From NCBI GenBank assembly GCA_945898275.1, contig CAMDHZ010000002.1, positions 148,003 through 212,002 of the forward strand: a stretch of 64,000 nt of DNA, in the 5' to 3' direction. The notes beneath the pieces are model-generated. The model saw only the letters and a list, made by a program, of their open reading frames with translations, did no database searches and was not told the origin of the DNA. A program made the position numbers and the translations under genes. Numbering within the stretch: the stretch's first letter is position 1; each line of letters starts with the position of its first letter. The DNA is from Chitinophaga pinensis. Lineage in GTDB: Bacteria; Bacteroidota; Bacteroidia; UKL13-3. Of the stretch, positions 29,115 through 38,052 are shown one piece after another.

Positions 29115-30173
29115 ATGATTAAATATATTTTACTATTTCTCGTTGTAATCTCATGTTCAGTTTCACAAGCAACAGTTAGAACTGTAAACAATTACATTAC
29201 AAATTCTGCACAGTTTTCAACCGTACAGCCAGCAATTACTGCTTCCGCTACAAACGATACCATTTATTTGCATGGGTCTCCGGTTTCTTATGGTGATTTT
29301 ACCATTACTAAACGATTGGTGATAATTGGAGCCGGTTATTATCTTTCAAATACCATTAATAATTATACAACATTGGTAGGTAATATTACCATTGATACCG
29401 TATCGGTGAATCAGGCTTTAAGCGGATTAACCTTGCAGGGATTAACAATTAACGGACAAATTTCTAATGCCGGCACAGATAGGGCAAATAATGTTTTAAT
29501 TGACAGATGTAAAGTGTCAAATATTACCATTACGGGTTCAAATTGGATTATAAAAAACTCATTTGGGTCTCCATCATTTGGTATTTCATCAATATCTTCC
29601 AACGTTTTAATTTCAAACAATATTTTTCAAACTCTTACCATAAGTAATGGAAGTAGTTTAATTAGTTATGCTACTGGAGTCAAGGTTTCTAATAATGAAT
29701 TAGGATTATTTTATATGAATCCTTGTTTTTATATTTTATGTGTAAACAATATTGTTAAGAATTATACTTCTAGTGGTGCAACTTATGTTGCAAACAATAC
29801 TTTCAGCAGAAATATCACCTTTACGGACGGAGGTCCATCAATTAATTTTCCACCCACTAATAATACGGGCAGTGGCAATTTTAATAACATCAATCCACTG
29901 TATATAAATTATAGCTGTCCTTGGCCAAATGCGCACTATTCTGGTGATTTACTTAGTTATGATTTCAATTATCAGACCGGGTCTGTTGCCATTAATGGAG
30001 GAACTGATAGCACAAATATTGGCATTTCTGGTGGTCCATACCCAACATTAACAACTAAAATATTTGATGGTAGAACCAAAATTCCGTTGGTTACTGATGT
30101 GAACATCGAGAATGCTTATGTAAAACCCGGACAATCAATTCAGATTCATTTTAAGGCAAGAAAAAATAATTAA
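29115..30173 (+). CDS. Secreted right-handed beta-helix-like protein
   Basis: A 352-residue protein with signal peptide (MIKYILLFLVVISCSVSQA). The mature part has the repeating short-strand pattern of parallel beta-helix proteins (LTLQGLTINGQI, NVLIDRCKVSNITITGSNWIIKNS, NVLISNNIFQTLTISNG, VKVSNNELG). The N-terminus (FSTVQPAITAS ... DTIYLHGSPVSYGDFTITKRLVIIGAG) matches the usual first turn of such helices. It has no full T9SS domain; it ends FKARKNN. It is the first gene of a run with seven-base gaps to the next two genes, so an operon is likely. Role unknown; such folds often bind or cut polysaccharides. Confidence 0.75.
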   Translation: MIKYILLFLVVISCSVSQATVRTVNNYITNSAQFSTVQPAITASATNDTIYLHGSPVSYGDFTITKRLVIIGAGYYLSNTINNYTTLVGNITIDTVSVNQALSGLTLQGLTINGQISNAGTDRANNVLIDRCKVSNITITGSNWIIKNSFGSPSFGISSISSNVLISNNIFQTLTISNGSSLISYATGVKVSNNELGLFYMNPCFYILCVNNIVKNYTSSGATYVANNTFSRNITFTDGGPSINFPPTNNTGSGNFNNINPLYINYSCPWPNAHYSGDLLSYDFNYQTGSVAINGGTDSTNIGISGGPYPTLTTKIFDGRTKIPLVTDVNIENAYVKPGQSIQIHFKARKNN

Positions 30174-30180
30174 ACCTTTT

Positions 30181-32469
30181 ATGAAGAATTGTTATCTGTT
30201 ACTTCTTTTGATGTTAACATTTGGTTTCGTTGCCAGTGCTCAGCAAATTACTTATGCCGAGTATTATATAGATGCTCCAGTCCAAAATGGTTTAGGTATT
30301 TCTATACCGCTAACTCAGAATGGTGACTCAATTTCTCCTTCTTTTACAATTCCTTCAACTGGTTTAAGTTCAGGATTGCACCATATCAGCATCAGGGTAA
30401 GGAATAGTTTGGGAGTTTGGAGTATCATAGAGAACAGACAGTTTACGATTCAAGAGGCAGACTACCCAGCTTTAAAAAATGCACCGCTAAAATCATTTGA
30501 GTATTATTTTGATTCTGATATAAATGGGACAGGAAACAATGCGAAAATTTCCTTTACAAATTTTTCAGATAGTGTAGAATCCTCCTTCACATTTTCTACA
30601 GTTGGGTTGAACAATGGTTTGCATACCATTTATTATAGATTTCAGGATTCATTGGGCAAATGGAGTTTGTTTGAAGGTAGAAATTTTGTTATACAAGACG
30701 ATTCGTATCCAACAGAAAAGACTGCACATTTAAAGAGCTTTGAGTATTATATAGATAATGATGCCAATGGACAAGGCTCTTATCAAAGGTTCTCCCTTAA
30801 TGGTTTGTTAGATTCTGTTGAATCTGTGTTGAACCTATCAAGTGTTGGACTTCCTGAAGGTTATCATACTTTATATATTAGATTTCTGGATTCACTTGGA
30901 AGATGGAGTTTGTTTGAAGGAAGAAATTTTCAAGTTATGAATCATTCGGGTTCTAAAGTTCCTTCAGGAATAGTGGCCGCTGAATATTACAAAGATTCTG
31001 ATCCTGGCGCAGGCAATGGAAGTCAGATTTATAGAAGAACGATACCAGTTGATAGTTTAATCGAAAATCATTTTATCTCTACCCTGAGCCTTAGTGCAGG
31101 AATTGATTCAATCTTTGTTCGTGTTAAAGATTCTACTGGCGTATGGTCTTTGCCTAAATTCGTCAAATTTGAGCTTTGTGCGAATTCCCCTGCAAAGGCC
31201 ATCCTGTTAGGTGATAGTATTACATACACTTGTAAAGGAATTAAATTTACTAAAAATGTCTTAGCGCTTAGTGGCGAAAGCACTTTTTGGAGAGGGCCTA
31301 ATTCTTTTGTTTATATTGGCGATACACTTCAAATAAACCAATTGAATGAAACGCATTTTGGCAGGTATTACATTTATAAAGTAAAAGGTAGTACTGGTTG
31401 TGATACAAGTGAAGTGAAGATTTTTGATTTGTTGGAAAGTACGCCAATTAATCCATTGAAGTTGGGTGTTGTTTCACAACAATCTATTTGCGCTGGTGAC
31501 ACAATAAAACTGATTTCTCCTGTTACTGGAAATTTCAAATACTTATGGTATAAAAATCAAAACAAATTAAGTGCAGACACCAATACCAATTCTGAACTCT
31601 TAATCTTTAATTCAGGAAATTACGGACTTCAAATTAAAACACCTGATGCATGCATTTATGCAATGGAAGATACAGCTATAACTTTTAATCCTCGTCCAAA
31701 TTTGCCTATAATTTTGGGTAAATCTGAAGGAATCGTGAATGGCAAAGATGTGTTTACTTCAAGTTTAATAAGCTTACAGCATAATTGGTTTGCATGGAAT
31801 GGCAATATTATTAGTCGAAATGATTCAAATTCAGTTGCAGTACAATGGCCTAATCTGGCTGTAAATGCAAGTATTAAGCTTGTTCATAAAAATAATTTTG
31901 GTTGTCAAAGTGATACTGGATACAAACAGGTAGGTGTTCAATTGCCCTATTTTAATTCGGATTCAGTGTTTTTAATTAACTCAAGTAATCAAAAATTGAA
32001 TGTATCGTTCCAAACTAATTATAAATGGAAAACAACATCAAGCCAGACTTGGCTGCAGATTAGTAAAGATTCGATTGGTATAGCTGACACTTTTCAAATA
32101 AATGTAGATGCCAATAATCTTACTGTAGAAAGAATTGCATTTATCAAGGTAGAAAACGAATTTTCATTCAAAATTATCAGGATAGCGCAATCTGCTGCAA
32201 CAGGGAAATTAGAACTTTGGGGTTCGCCAGAAATTAAGATTTTTCCCAATCCAAATGTGGGCTTTTTAAACATTGAAAATATCCCTGAATCAATTGAAAA
32301 GATAAGTTTAACAGATATTACAGGAAGGACTATTCTACAAGACCTGGCTCCTAAATTTGGAGAGCTATATCTAGATATACGTGAATTTCCGGATGCAACT
32401 TATTGTCTTGTTTTGGAAGATTTAGAGGGGATAAAACAAATTTTTAAAATTATTAAAACAAAAAATTAA
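30181..32469 (+). CDS. Large T9SS cargo with four EYY-type repeats and a BACON-like domain
   Basis: A 762-residue protein with signal peptide ending FVASAQ. Residues about 22-330 are four repeats of about 75 residues, each starting E-YY-D-D and ending in a W-S motif (FEYYIDND ... GYHTLYIRFLDSLGRWSLFEGRNF). A middle part with immunoglobulin-like character follows, then a BACON-like segment (YKWKTTSSQTWLQISKDSIG ... VERIAFIKV, near 620-670) and a T9SS domain (IKIFPNPNVGFLNIEN ... SLTDITGRTILQD ... FPDATYCLVLE). These are modules of surface adhesins; no catalytic residues are seen. Confidence 0.78.
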   Translation: MKNCYLLLLLMLTFGFVASAQQITYAEYYIDAPVQNGLGISIPLTQNGDSISPSFTIPSTGLSSGLHHISIRVRNSLGVWSIIENRQFTIQEADYPALKNAPLKSFEYYFDSDINGTGNNAKISFTNFSDSVESSFTFSTVGLNNGLHTIYYRFQDSLGKWSLFEGRNFVIQDDSYPTEKTAHLKSFEYYIDNDANGQGSYQRFSLNGLLDSVESVLNLSSVGLPEGYHTLYIRFLDSLGRWSLFEGRNFQVMNHSGSKVPSGIVAAEYYKDSDPGAGNGSQIYRRTIPVDSLIENHFISTLSLSAGIDSIFVRVKDSTGVWSLPKFVKFELCANSPAKAILLGDSITYTCKGIKFTKNVLALSGESTFWRGPNSFVYIGDTLQINQLNETHFGRYYIYKVKGSTGCDTSEVKIFDLLESTPINPLKLGVVSQQSICAGDTIKLISPVTGNFKYLWYKNQNKLSADTNTNSELLIFNSGNYGLQIKTPDACIYAMEDTAITFNPRPNLPIILGKSEGIVNGKDVFTSSLISLQHNWFAWNGNIISRNDSNSVAVQWPNLAVNASIKLVHKNNFGCQSDTGYKQVGVQLPYFNSDSVFLINSSNQKLNVSFQTNYKWKTTSSQTWLQISKDSIGIADTFQINVDANNLTVERIAFIKVENEFSFKIIRIAQSAATGKLELWGSPEIKIFPNPNVGFLNIENIPESIEKISLTDITGRTILQDLAPKFGELYLDIREFPDATYCLVLEDLEGIKQIFKIIKTKN

Positions 32470-32476
32470 GTATACA

Positions 32477-34234
32477 ATGAGAGCTTTTATTTTTCTAGGT
32501 TTACTTTCTATAAGTAATTTAGTATCTGCACAATTACCGCAGGTGGTTTCAGATATTGGTGATGTTTTTAGGTGGCAATCTGTGCTGCTAAAAAATCACA
32601 TTGTTTATACCACTTATAATGAAAAAGCATATGGATATGAAAATCTGTTTTCAAGTCAGGGTAATTCTGTTGGTAATGTTAAACTTATTGATAGCGTTCT
32701 TCATTTAATTCCAGTTGCTAGCAATGAGCAGTGTTTTTTTGTCCGTAAATCAGATGAACTTTGGAAAACAAATGGTACGCTGTCAAATACAAAAATGATT
32801 TTTAAGTTGCCAGAGAATTTCACATTTTGGAGTTATCGTTTTATATCTTCTGGTGATTATCTTTACTTCCTGACAAAAGATTCCATTTATGGAGAAGAAT
32901 TTTGGGTAACAGATGGAAGTGGGAACGCAAATTCTACCAAAATGCTGGGTCCTTATTTTTTAGAGACGGATCAGTTAGGTACAGCAGTGGCATACAATGG
33001 CGGTGTTTTACTGTGGGTTCAAAAAAACAATCCCTTAATTTCTAATGATTCCAACGACCTCTATTTTTTTAACAAGGATTCCCAAAAACCGGTTAATTTA
33101 ACAGATGGATTTCCTCGTTGGGGTTCTGGTTATCCAAATGCGTCTTTAAGCATTCCTATAGTTTTTAAGACAAAAGCCTATTTTGCATTCAACCATAGCA
33201 CCTATGGCATGGAACTTTTTGAAACAGATGGCACCGCAAAGGGCACAAAAGTTATTGATATCAGTCCCGGCCTCGACGACTCTCATCCCAAAGATGCCTT
33301 CATTGAATATGGTAAGTTATTTGTTTGTGCAGGCACCAGACCAGGTATTTCAAGAAATGTTATTACCATTGATGACGGCGGAATAGAAAATATACTTCCC
33401 TTTCAAACCCTTACCCTTGATAAAGATTACGCCCTTACTCATGACGGAATTTTTCTTGAGGGCTTAAGCGATACCACAGATAATAGGGGATGGGAGTTAT
33501 GGAAAACAGACGGAACTAAAGCAGGTACTTCCTTTGTTATCGATTTAAAACCCGGTACTCAATCTAGTAATCCCAGGTATTTTAGGTATGCTGCAAATAC
33601 ACTTGTATTTGAAGCTAATAAAAAAGTGTATATAAGTAATGGCACAGATAATGGTACAATGTTAATGCCCATTCAAGACAGCCTTCTAAGTGCAAGAAAT
33701 TTTACAGGCTACGATGATAAAATATTTTTTGTAGGCAAATTGGGTAAAAATGATTATCACCTGTACAAGTACGATAAGAACAGCAAAGCCGGTAAAATTG
33801 CTCCCTTAGGTGCTGAGAATGCAATTAATCCACTTGGAGAGGGAAATGGTTCTGTTGATTATGGCCATAGTTATTTATTTACCTGGAAAGGCGAAATCTT
33901 TTTTACGGCTAATTATGGACAAGGGAAAAAATTATACAAAATTGGGGCTAGTACAAGCACAGCAATCAATAATTTAGTGCAAGAGGAATCACAAGCTCAA
34001 GTATACCCTAATCCTGCTTCCTCTATTTTGAACATCCAACTTAATGACATGGGTGAAAGTGAAATAAATTATGCTATATTTAATTTAGATGGACAATTAC
34101 TTCAGGAATATCATCAAGTTAAGCTTGAGAATAATTCTACAAGTATAATACTGGATAATATGGCACCGGGCTTGTATTTTATTATGATTGATACCGGCCA
34201 ATCAAAATATTATAACCGTTTTATTAAATATTAG
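32477..34234 (+). CDS. ELWxxDGT-repeat T9SS cargo
   Basis: A 585-residue protein with signal peptide ending LVSAQ. It carries propeller-like repeats marked by EFWVTDGSG, ELFETDGTAKGTKVIDISPG, ELWKTDGTKAGTSFVIDLKPG and related weaker copies, the ELWxxDGT class found in Bacteroidota surface proteins. The C-terminus is a T9SS domain (AQVYPNPASSILNIQ ... YAIFNLDGQLLQE ... MAPGLYFIMIDTG ... FIKY). It starts seven bases after the preceding gene. Its function is unknown; beta-propeller binding is inferred. Confidence 0.78.
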   Translation: MRAFIFLGLLSISNLVSAQLPQVVSDIGDVFRWQSVLLKNHIVYTTYNEKAYGYENLFSSQGNSVGNVKLIDSVLHLIPVASNEQCFFVRKSDELWKTNGTLSNTKMIFKLPENFTFWSYRFISSGDYLYFLTKDSIYGEEFWVTDGSGNANSTKMLGPYFLETDQLGTAVAYNGGVLLWVQKNNPLISNDSNDLYFFNKDSQKPVNLTDGFPRWGSGYPNASLSIPIVFKTKAYFAFNHSTYGMELFETDGTAKGTKVIDISPGLDDSHPKDAFIEYGKLFVCAGTRPGISRNVITIDDGGIENILPFQTLTLDKDYALTHDGIFLEGLSDTTDNRGWELWKTDGTKAGTSFVIDLKPGTQSSNPRYFRYAANTLVFEANKKVYISNGTDNGTMLMPIQDSLLSARNFTGYDDKIFFVGKLGKNDYHLYKYDKNSKAGKIAPLGAENAINPLGEGNGSVDYGHSYLFTWKGEIFFTANYGQGKKLYKIGASTSTAINNLVQEESQAQVYPNPASSILNIQLNDMGESEINYAIFNLDGQLLQEYHQVKLENNSTSIILDNMAPGLYFIMIDTGQSKYYNRFIKY

Positions 34235-34313
34235 AGGCGCATCAAAATAAGTGTATTGCCTCCATACTTGTATCCCAACAAAACTGTCAGTGGGTTTCTA
34301 AATCTAAAAAACA

Positions 34314-36533
34314 ATGAACACATCTAAACTTAAATTAAAACTGTTGCTATTTTTATTAGCATCTCTTTTGCTGATTACTTGTAAAAAAGAGGAGGTACTT
34401 AAAGAGGATGAAAGCACTCCAACCACTACCACTCCAACTACAAAAACACCTTTAGATTATGAAATCGACTATAATGTAAATATGATTTATTCGGTGATGT
34501 TGGTATCAGGTAATCATTACGCGATTGGACTAGGCAAATCTAGTCCAACTTGGGTTGAAGGCGCTTTGGTAACCATTACGCAAGGCGATAAAGTGCTACA
34601 AAAAACAACAGGCGCAACGGGCGTGGTTAGCTTTAACGGCATCTTTAAAGGTTTGGTAGCTGTGAATATACAAAAGTCAGGGTTTACCACATTAAGTTAT
34701 CTTGTATCTGCAAATGGATCTGTGGTGCAGTCTAACGGCACACAGCTCGACTTGGCAAATCTTGTTTCTATTTTTAAGAAAGAAGACCCTACAAGCTCTG
34801 CAAGCCTCCAGGGAAGAGTTACCTATCAAAGTAACTTAACAAACGAAACAAGAGAGCTTGTCCCTCAAAACACAAAGATTGTTGCTACCATTGATGTGGA
34901 TGATCCTACTTTTAAATCAAATTATTTGAATTCGACTGGCATTCTTATACCAACTTCTTCCAATAATGGTAAAATAGTTCAGTATGCCTATGAGGCTTTT
35001 TTTTATGATACAACTGATGCTAATGGCAATTACTCCATCGCTGTGCCTGCAGGTATTGCAGGGTTGCCCTTTAAGTTAAATGCACCTGATTTAGCAGCAG
35101 ATCAAGACCTTTATGAAAATTCAGGGGTATCTGGCTTTAATAGAAAAGTTACAGTTAGAACAGTATTTAGCGCAAGCAGCACAGCAGTTCCAACTCCGGT
35201 ACCATTGGCTGGTGGCGCAACAGTATTTTTTGTGACTGGGAGTGGAGCCTCGGCGTCTGCAAGCATTTCTGGCGCAGGTGAATTAGACAAAATCAATGTA
35301 ACCAATGGAGGGTCTGGATATGCTTCCGCTCCTCGTGTAGTAATAACTGGTGGTGGTGGAAGTGGTGCTGCCGCTGTTGCTGTAATAGCAGGGGGTGTAG
35401 TAACAGCCATTAACCTTACATCTGCCGGTACAGGATATACTTCTGAACCAAGTATTGGTTTAATTTCAGGTTCTGGCGCACAAATTAGCGCTACTATTGG
35501 GGGTGGATCAGCAATAAAATCAATTGTAGTGGTTAATTCAGGAACTGGGTACACAACTGTTCCCAATGTTACCATTGGCGCACCTAATTTACCAGGCGGA
35601 ATCAATGCCACAGCCATTGCAAACATTAACAATGGGCGGCTTACAGGAATTACACTCACTAATATAGGTTCTGGATATACAACCATTCCAAGTATTGTAA
35701 TAGACCCAGCTCCTTCAGGAGGCATAAATGCAAGTGCTTCAGCAAATCTTGCCGGGCAATCGGTTCAAACCGTAAGCATTTTAAATACTGGTTCAAACTA
35801 CACAGGCGCCCCTACACTTGTTTTTTCTGAACCAAGTGTGAGCGGAGGTGTAAGAGCTACTGCTTCCGCACAAATTGATAATACAACAGGGCAAATTATT
35901 GGGATTATTTTGTTAAATGCAGGTTCTGGCTATACTTCTAATCCTACTATAACGGTAATCTCTGGATCAGGTGCTTCAGGACAAGCCATCACAAAAGGCA
36001 GATCGCTTACTGGTGTTACCATTGTTAATCAAGGAGACAATTACGATTTTGCACCAGATGTAATCATCTCAGGCGGTGGCGGATCTGGGGCAACTGGAAC
36101 TGCAAACATTACAAATGGACGTGTTACAGGAATTACCATTACCAATCCTGGCTCAGGATACCAATTTCCGCCAAATATTAGCTTCTTCTCAGGCTCAGGT
36201 GCCCAAGCATCAGTTACAATAAACAATGGGGGTATAGCCTCAATAAAAGTTGTAAACCCAGGAAGCGGTTATGCAGGGGCACCTAGGATATTAATAGTTC
36301 CAAATGGCCCGGGCGGAGGTGCAACCGCAACGCCAGTTTATGATGCCAATTCTAAATCTATTTCTGGCGTAACTATCACTAATGCTGGCACAGGTTTTAT
36401 TGGTGGCAACGTACCATCAGTGTCTGAACCTTTCTCAATTACACCAAGTTTATTAAGTGATAAGTTAATAGTAAGATCAGGCATGACTTATATCAGAGAT
36501 ATCTATTATGGAACAGGTAAAAGGGTAGAATAA
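34314..36533 (+). CDS. Lipoprotein with ten GSGY-type repeats
   Basis: A 739-residue protein. The N-terminus is a lipoprotein signal (LLLFLLASLLLITCKKEE), Cys near residue 23, then a Thr/Pro spacer, a carboxypeptidase-regulatory-like domain (ALVTITQGDKVLQKTTGATGVVSFNG ... VNIQKSGF) and a second insert. Residues about 320-700 hold ten repeats of about 40 residues with consensus VTNxGSGYxxxPxVxIxGGGGSGAxAxAxI, marked by GSGYASAP, GTGYTSEP, GTGYTTVP, GSGYTTIP, GSNYTGAP, GSGYTSNP, GDNYDFAP, GSGYQFPP, GSGYAGAP and GTGFIGGN. Similar repeats occur in surface and phage tail proteins. It lies 79 bases after the ELWxxDGT gene and has no T9SS domain. Confidence 0.8.
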   Translation: MNTSKLKLKLLLFLLASLLLITCKKEEVLKEDESTPTTTTPTTKTPLDYEIDYNVNMIYSVMLVSGNHYAIGLGKSSPTWVEGALVTITQGDKVLQKTTGATGVVSFNGIFKGLVAVNIQKSGFTTLSYLVSANGSVVQSNGTQLDLANLVSIFKKEDPTSSASLQGRVTYQSNLTNETRELVPQNTKIVATIDVDDPTFKSNYLNSTGILIPTSSNNGKIVQYAYEAFFYDTTDANGNYSIAVPAGIAGLPFKLNAPDLAADQDLYENSGVSGFNRKVTVRTVFSASSTAVPTPVPLAGGATVFFVTGSGASASASISGAGELDKINVTNGGSGYASAPRVVITGGGGSGAAAVAVIAGGVVTAINLTSAGTGYTSEPSIGLISGSGAQISATIGGGSAIKSIVVVNSGTGYTTVPNVTIGAPNLPGGINATAIANINNGRLTGITLTNIGSGYTTIPSIVIDPAPSGGINASASANLAGQSVQTVSILNTGSNYTGAPTLVFSEPSVSGGVRATASAQIDNTTGQIIGIILLNAGSGYTSNPTITVISGSGASGQAITKGRSLTGVTIVNQGDNYDFAPDVIISGGGGSGATGTANITNGRVTGITITNPGSGYQFPPNISFFSGSGAQASVTINNGGIASIKVVNPGSGYAGAPRILIVPNGPGGGATATPVYDANSKSISGVTITNAGTGFIGGNVPSVSEPFSITPSLLSDKLIVRSGMTYIRDIYYGTGKRVE

Positions 36534-36617
36534 ACAAGTAATAACCTAAATTCATTTTATTGGCAATTTGCTTTTTTAAGGATGATTGAAATGGGGTGGT
36601 AAAATTTGCCTGAAAAT

Positions 36618-36998
36618 ATGATAATTAGATTTGACTCGTTTTCTTGTGATATAGTTAAATTTGACTCAATATTATATGATGAGACTATTAATTTGTATAG
36701 TTTTTTACTTAATGGGAATTCGTTCAATGATGAAGTGGAGGAAGAATTAATGATATTTGAGAATAAAACATCAAAAAATTTAGACTATATAAATAAAAAA
36801 TATAATACAAATTTGGAGGTGAATGAAACTAACCACGATTTTAATAAAGATTTATTGAAAAAACTTGAAATAATATTGAGTAAGGGTATTATTTACAAAC
36901 CAGAATTCTGGACAATTTTATCTTCAGGAATGAAAATAAGATTTAATATGTTATTGGATGAAAGAAGAAATATTTTAGAAATAATTCAGGACAGATAG
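36618..36998 (+). CDS. Small acidic hypothetical protein
   Basis: ATG 36618 is preferred to the in-frame TTG at 36606. About 126 residues, very AT-rich, rich in Asp, Glu, Asn, Ile and Lys, no signal peptide or TM segment, largely helical by pattern (EEELMIFENKTSKNLDYINKKY, LLKKLEIILSKG). I do not recognise a family. Its base composition is clearly lower in GC than its neighbours and it sits between the GSGY lipoprotein and the IS256 remnant, so it may be a recent acquisition. Small size and lack of homology leave some doubt that it is expressed. Confidence 0.5.
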   Translation: MIIRFDSFSCDIVKFDSILYDETINLYSFLLNGNSFNDEVEEELMIFENKTSKNLDYINKKYNTNLEVNETNHDFNKDLLKKLEIILSKGIIYKPEFWTILSSGMKIRFNMLLDERRNILEIIQDR

Positions 36999-37069
36999 TT
37001 TTTCTGAAAAACCATAGATAATGTGCTAATTTTCAGAGCCTGTAAAGTATTTTGTGTAAATGGTAGATG

Positions 37070-37300
37070 TTAGATTAGGCATCTATTTTCAAATGTAATT
37101 AAAAATTGATGTACAATTATACCCCAGTTTCTAATTTGATTGGTCCACTTTCTTTCGATTATATTAATGGCAAGGTAAATAGCTTTGAGGGCAGCATTAT
37201 CATCAGGGAATACTGTTTTGGTCTTGGTGTATTTTCTGATAGTTGAGTTCATGCTTTAAATCACATTGGTGGTATAAATCATTTTTCTTATTTCACACCT
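37070..37300 (-). pseudogene. IS256-family transposase, C-terminal remnant with internal stop
   Basis: Read on the minus strand from about 37300, the sequence encodes EIRKMIYTTNVI, a TAA stop, SMNSTIRKYTKTKTVFPDD, then NAALKAIYLA and KWTNQIRNWG, ending near 37070. This is the conserved C-terminus of IS256-type (mutator) transposases, where the stop replaces the usual Glu of the IYTTNxIES motif. The DDE catalytic part is missing. No terminal inverted repeats are recognisable. Homology begins about 65 bases from the thioredoxin-like gene. This explains most of the gap between 36998 and 37366. Confidence 0.8.
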
Positions 37301-37353
37301 TCCCTATGCAACAAATAAATGCAAATAGCTATTAGAATTTATAGAAGAAACAA

Positions 37354-37361
37354 TAATTTTG
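37354..37361 (+). promoter_or_regulatory. -7 element abutting the start codon of the thioredoxin-like gene
   Basis: TAATTTTG matches TAnnTTTG exactly and ends four bases before ATG 37366, implying a leaderless or nearly leaderless mRNA. The same box and spacing precede the truncated copy (26045-26052). Confidence 0.35.
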
Positions 37362-37365
37362 CGGC

Positions 37366-38001
37366 ATGAACCAAGTAGAAAGTATTCATCAATTAAGCAA
37401 GTTTGACTATAAAGGCTATTTTGAAAAGGGAGTTGATTTTGAAACTTACCTAGCCAAAATGGAGGAGGAAGCTGCTTTAAAAACTTCAGAAGGACTTTTA
37501 GCATATGTGCCAATGAATTTACAGCGCGTGTCTAGGATTCTCAAAACTTATGAAGTTTCACCAGCTTTGCTAGAAACTTTTGTACAAATTCAACACAAGA
37601 TAAATTGGCTTGTAATAACAGAAAATTGGTGTGGAGATGCTGCTCAAATTGTACCTGTAATGCATAAAATTGCTTTAGTTTCAGAAGGTAAGATTACTTT
37701 AAGATTGATTTACAGAGATGAACATTTACCCCTGATAGATGCGCATTTAACAGGAACAAGCAGGTCTATTCCTAAGTTAATTCAATTAGATACACATTTT
37801 AATTTGACTGCTATTTGGGGTCCAAGACCTAATGAAGCGCAGCAATTGGTGCTAGATTTAAAAAAGAATCCTGCAACTGCTGATAAGTATTCTGAGGAGC
37901 TACACAAATGGTATGCTCAAAATAAACAGGCTTTTATTGAAAGAGATTTATTCAAGGCAATTCAAAAGGGATCTGCCTTATGTGCAGACTGCTTTATTTA
38001 A
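37366..38001 (+). CDS. Thioredoxin family protein
   Basis: A 211-residue protein without signal peptide. The thioredoxin-like core starts near residue 75 (INWLVITENWCGDAAQIVPVMHKIA); the active site reads W-C-G-D rather than C-x-x-C, so only one redox cysteine is present in the motif. RSIPKLIQLD supplies the cis-Pro region. Family members of this kind occur in many Bacteroidota; a monothiol redox role is inferred. It is the intact relative of the fragment at 26057. It is followed by a strong bidirectional hairpin. Confidence 0.75.
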   Translation: MNQVESIHQLSKFDYKGYFEKGVDFETYLAKMEEEAALKTSEGLLAYVPMNLQRVSRILKTYEVSPALLETFVQIQHKINWLVITENWCGDAAQIVPVMHKIALVSEGKITLRLIYRDEHLPLIDAHLTGTSRSIPKLIQLDTHFNLTAIWGPRPNEAQQLVLDLKKNPATADKYSEELHKWYAQNKQAFIERDLFKAIQKGSALCADCFI

Positions 38002-38034
38002 GCGGGAAATTATTTATAAATAATTCCCCGCTTT
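37999..38034. terminator. Bidirectional terminator hairpin
   Basis: TAAGCGGGAAATTATTTA pairs with TAAATAATTCCCCGCTTT, about 17 bp with one mismatch, between the convergent thioredoxin-like and fasciclin genes. The symmetric A and T flanks suit termination in both directions. Confidence 0.75.
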
Positions 38035-38052
38035 GTAAAAGGCTTTTAATAT

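Noticed and set aside
35111..35725. 204-codon open frame on the minus strand inside the GSGY lipoprotein gene
   Set aside because: It mirrors the Gly/Pro/Ala codon repetition of the sense gene, has no promoter or start context, and reads as low-complexity Pro/Ala/Val sequence.
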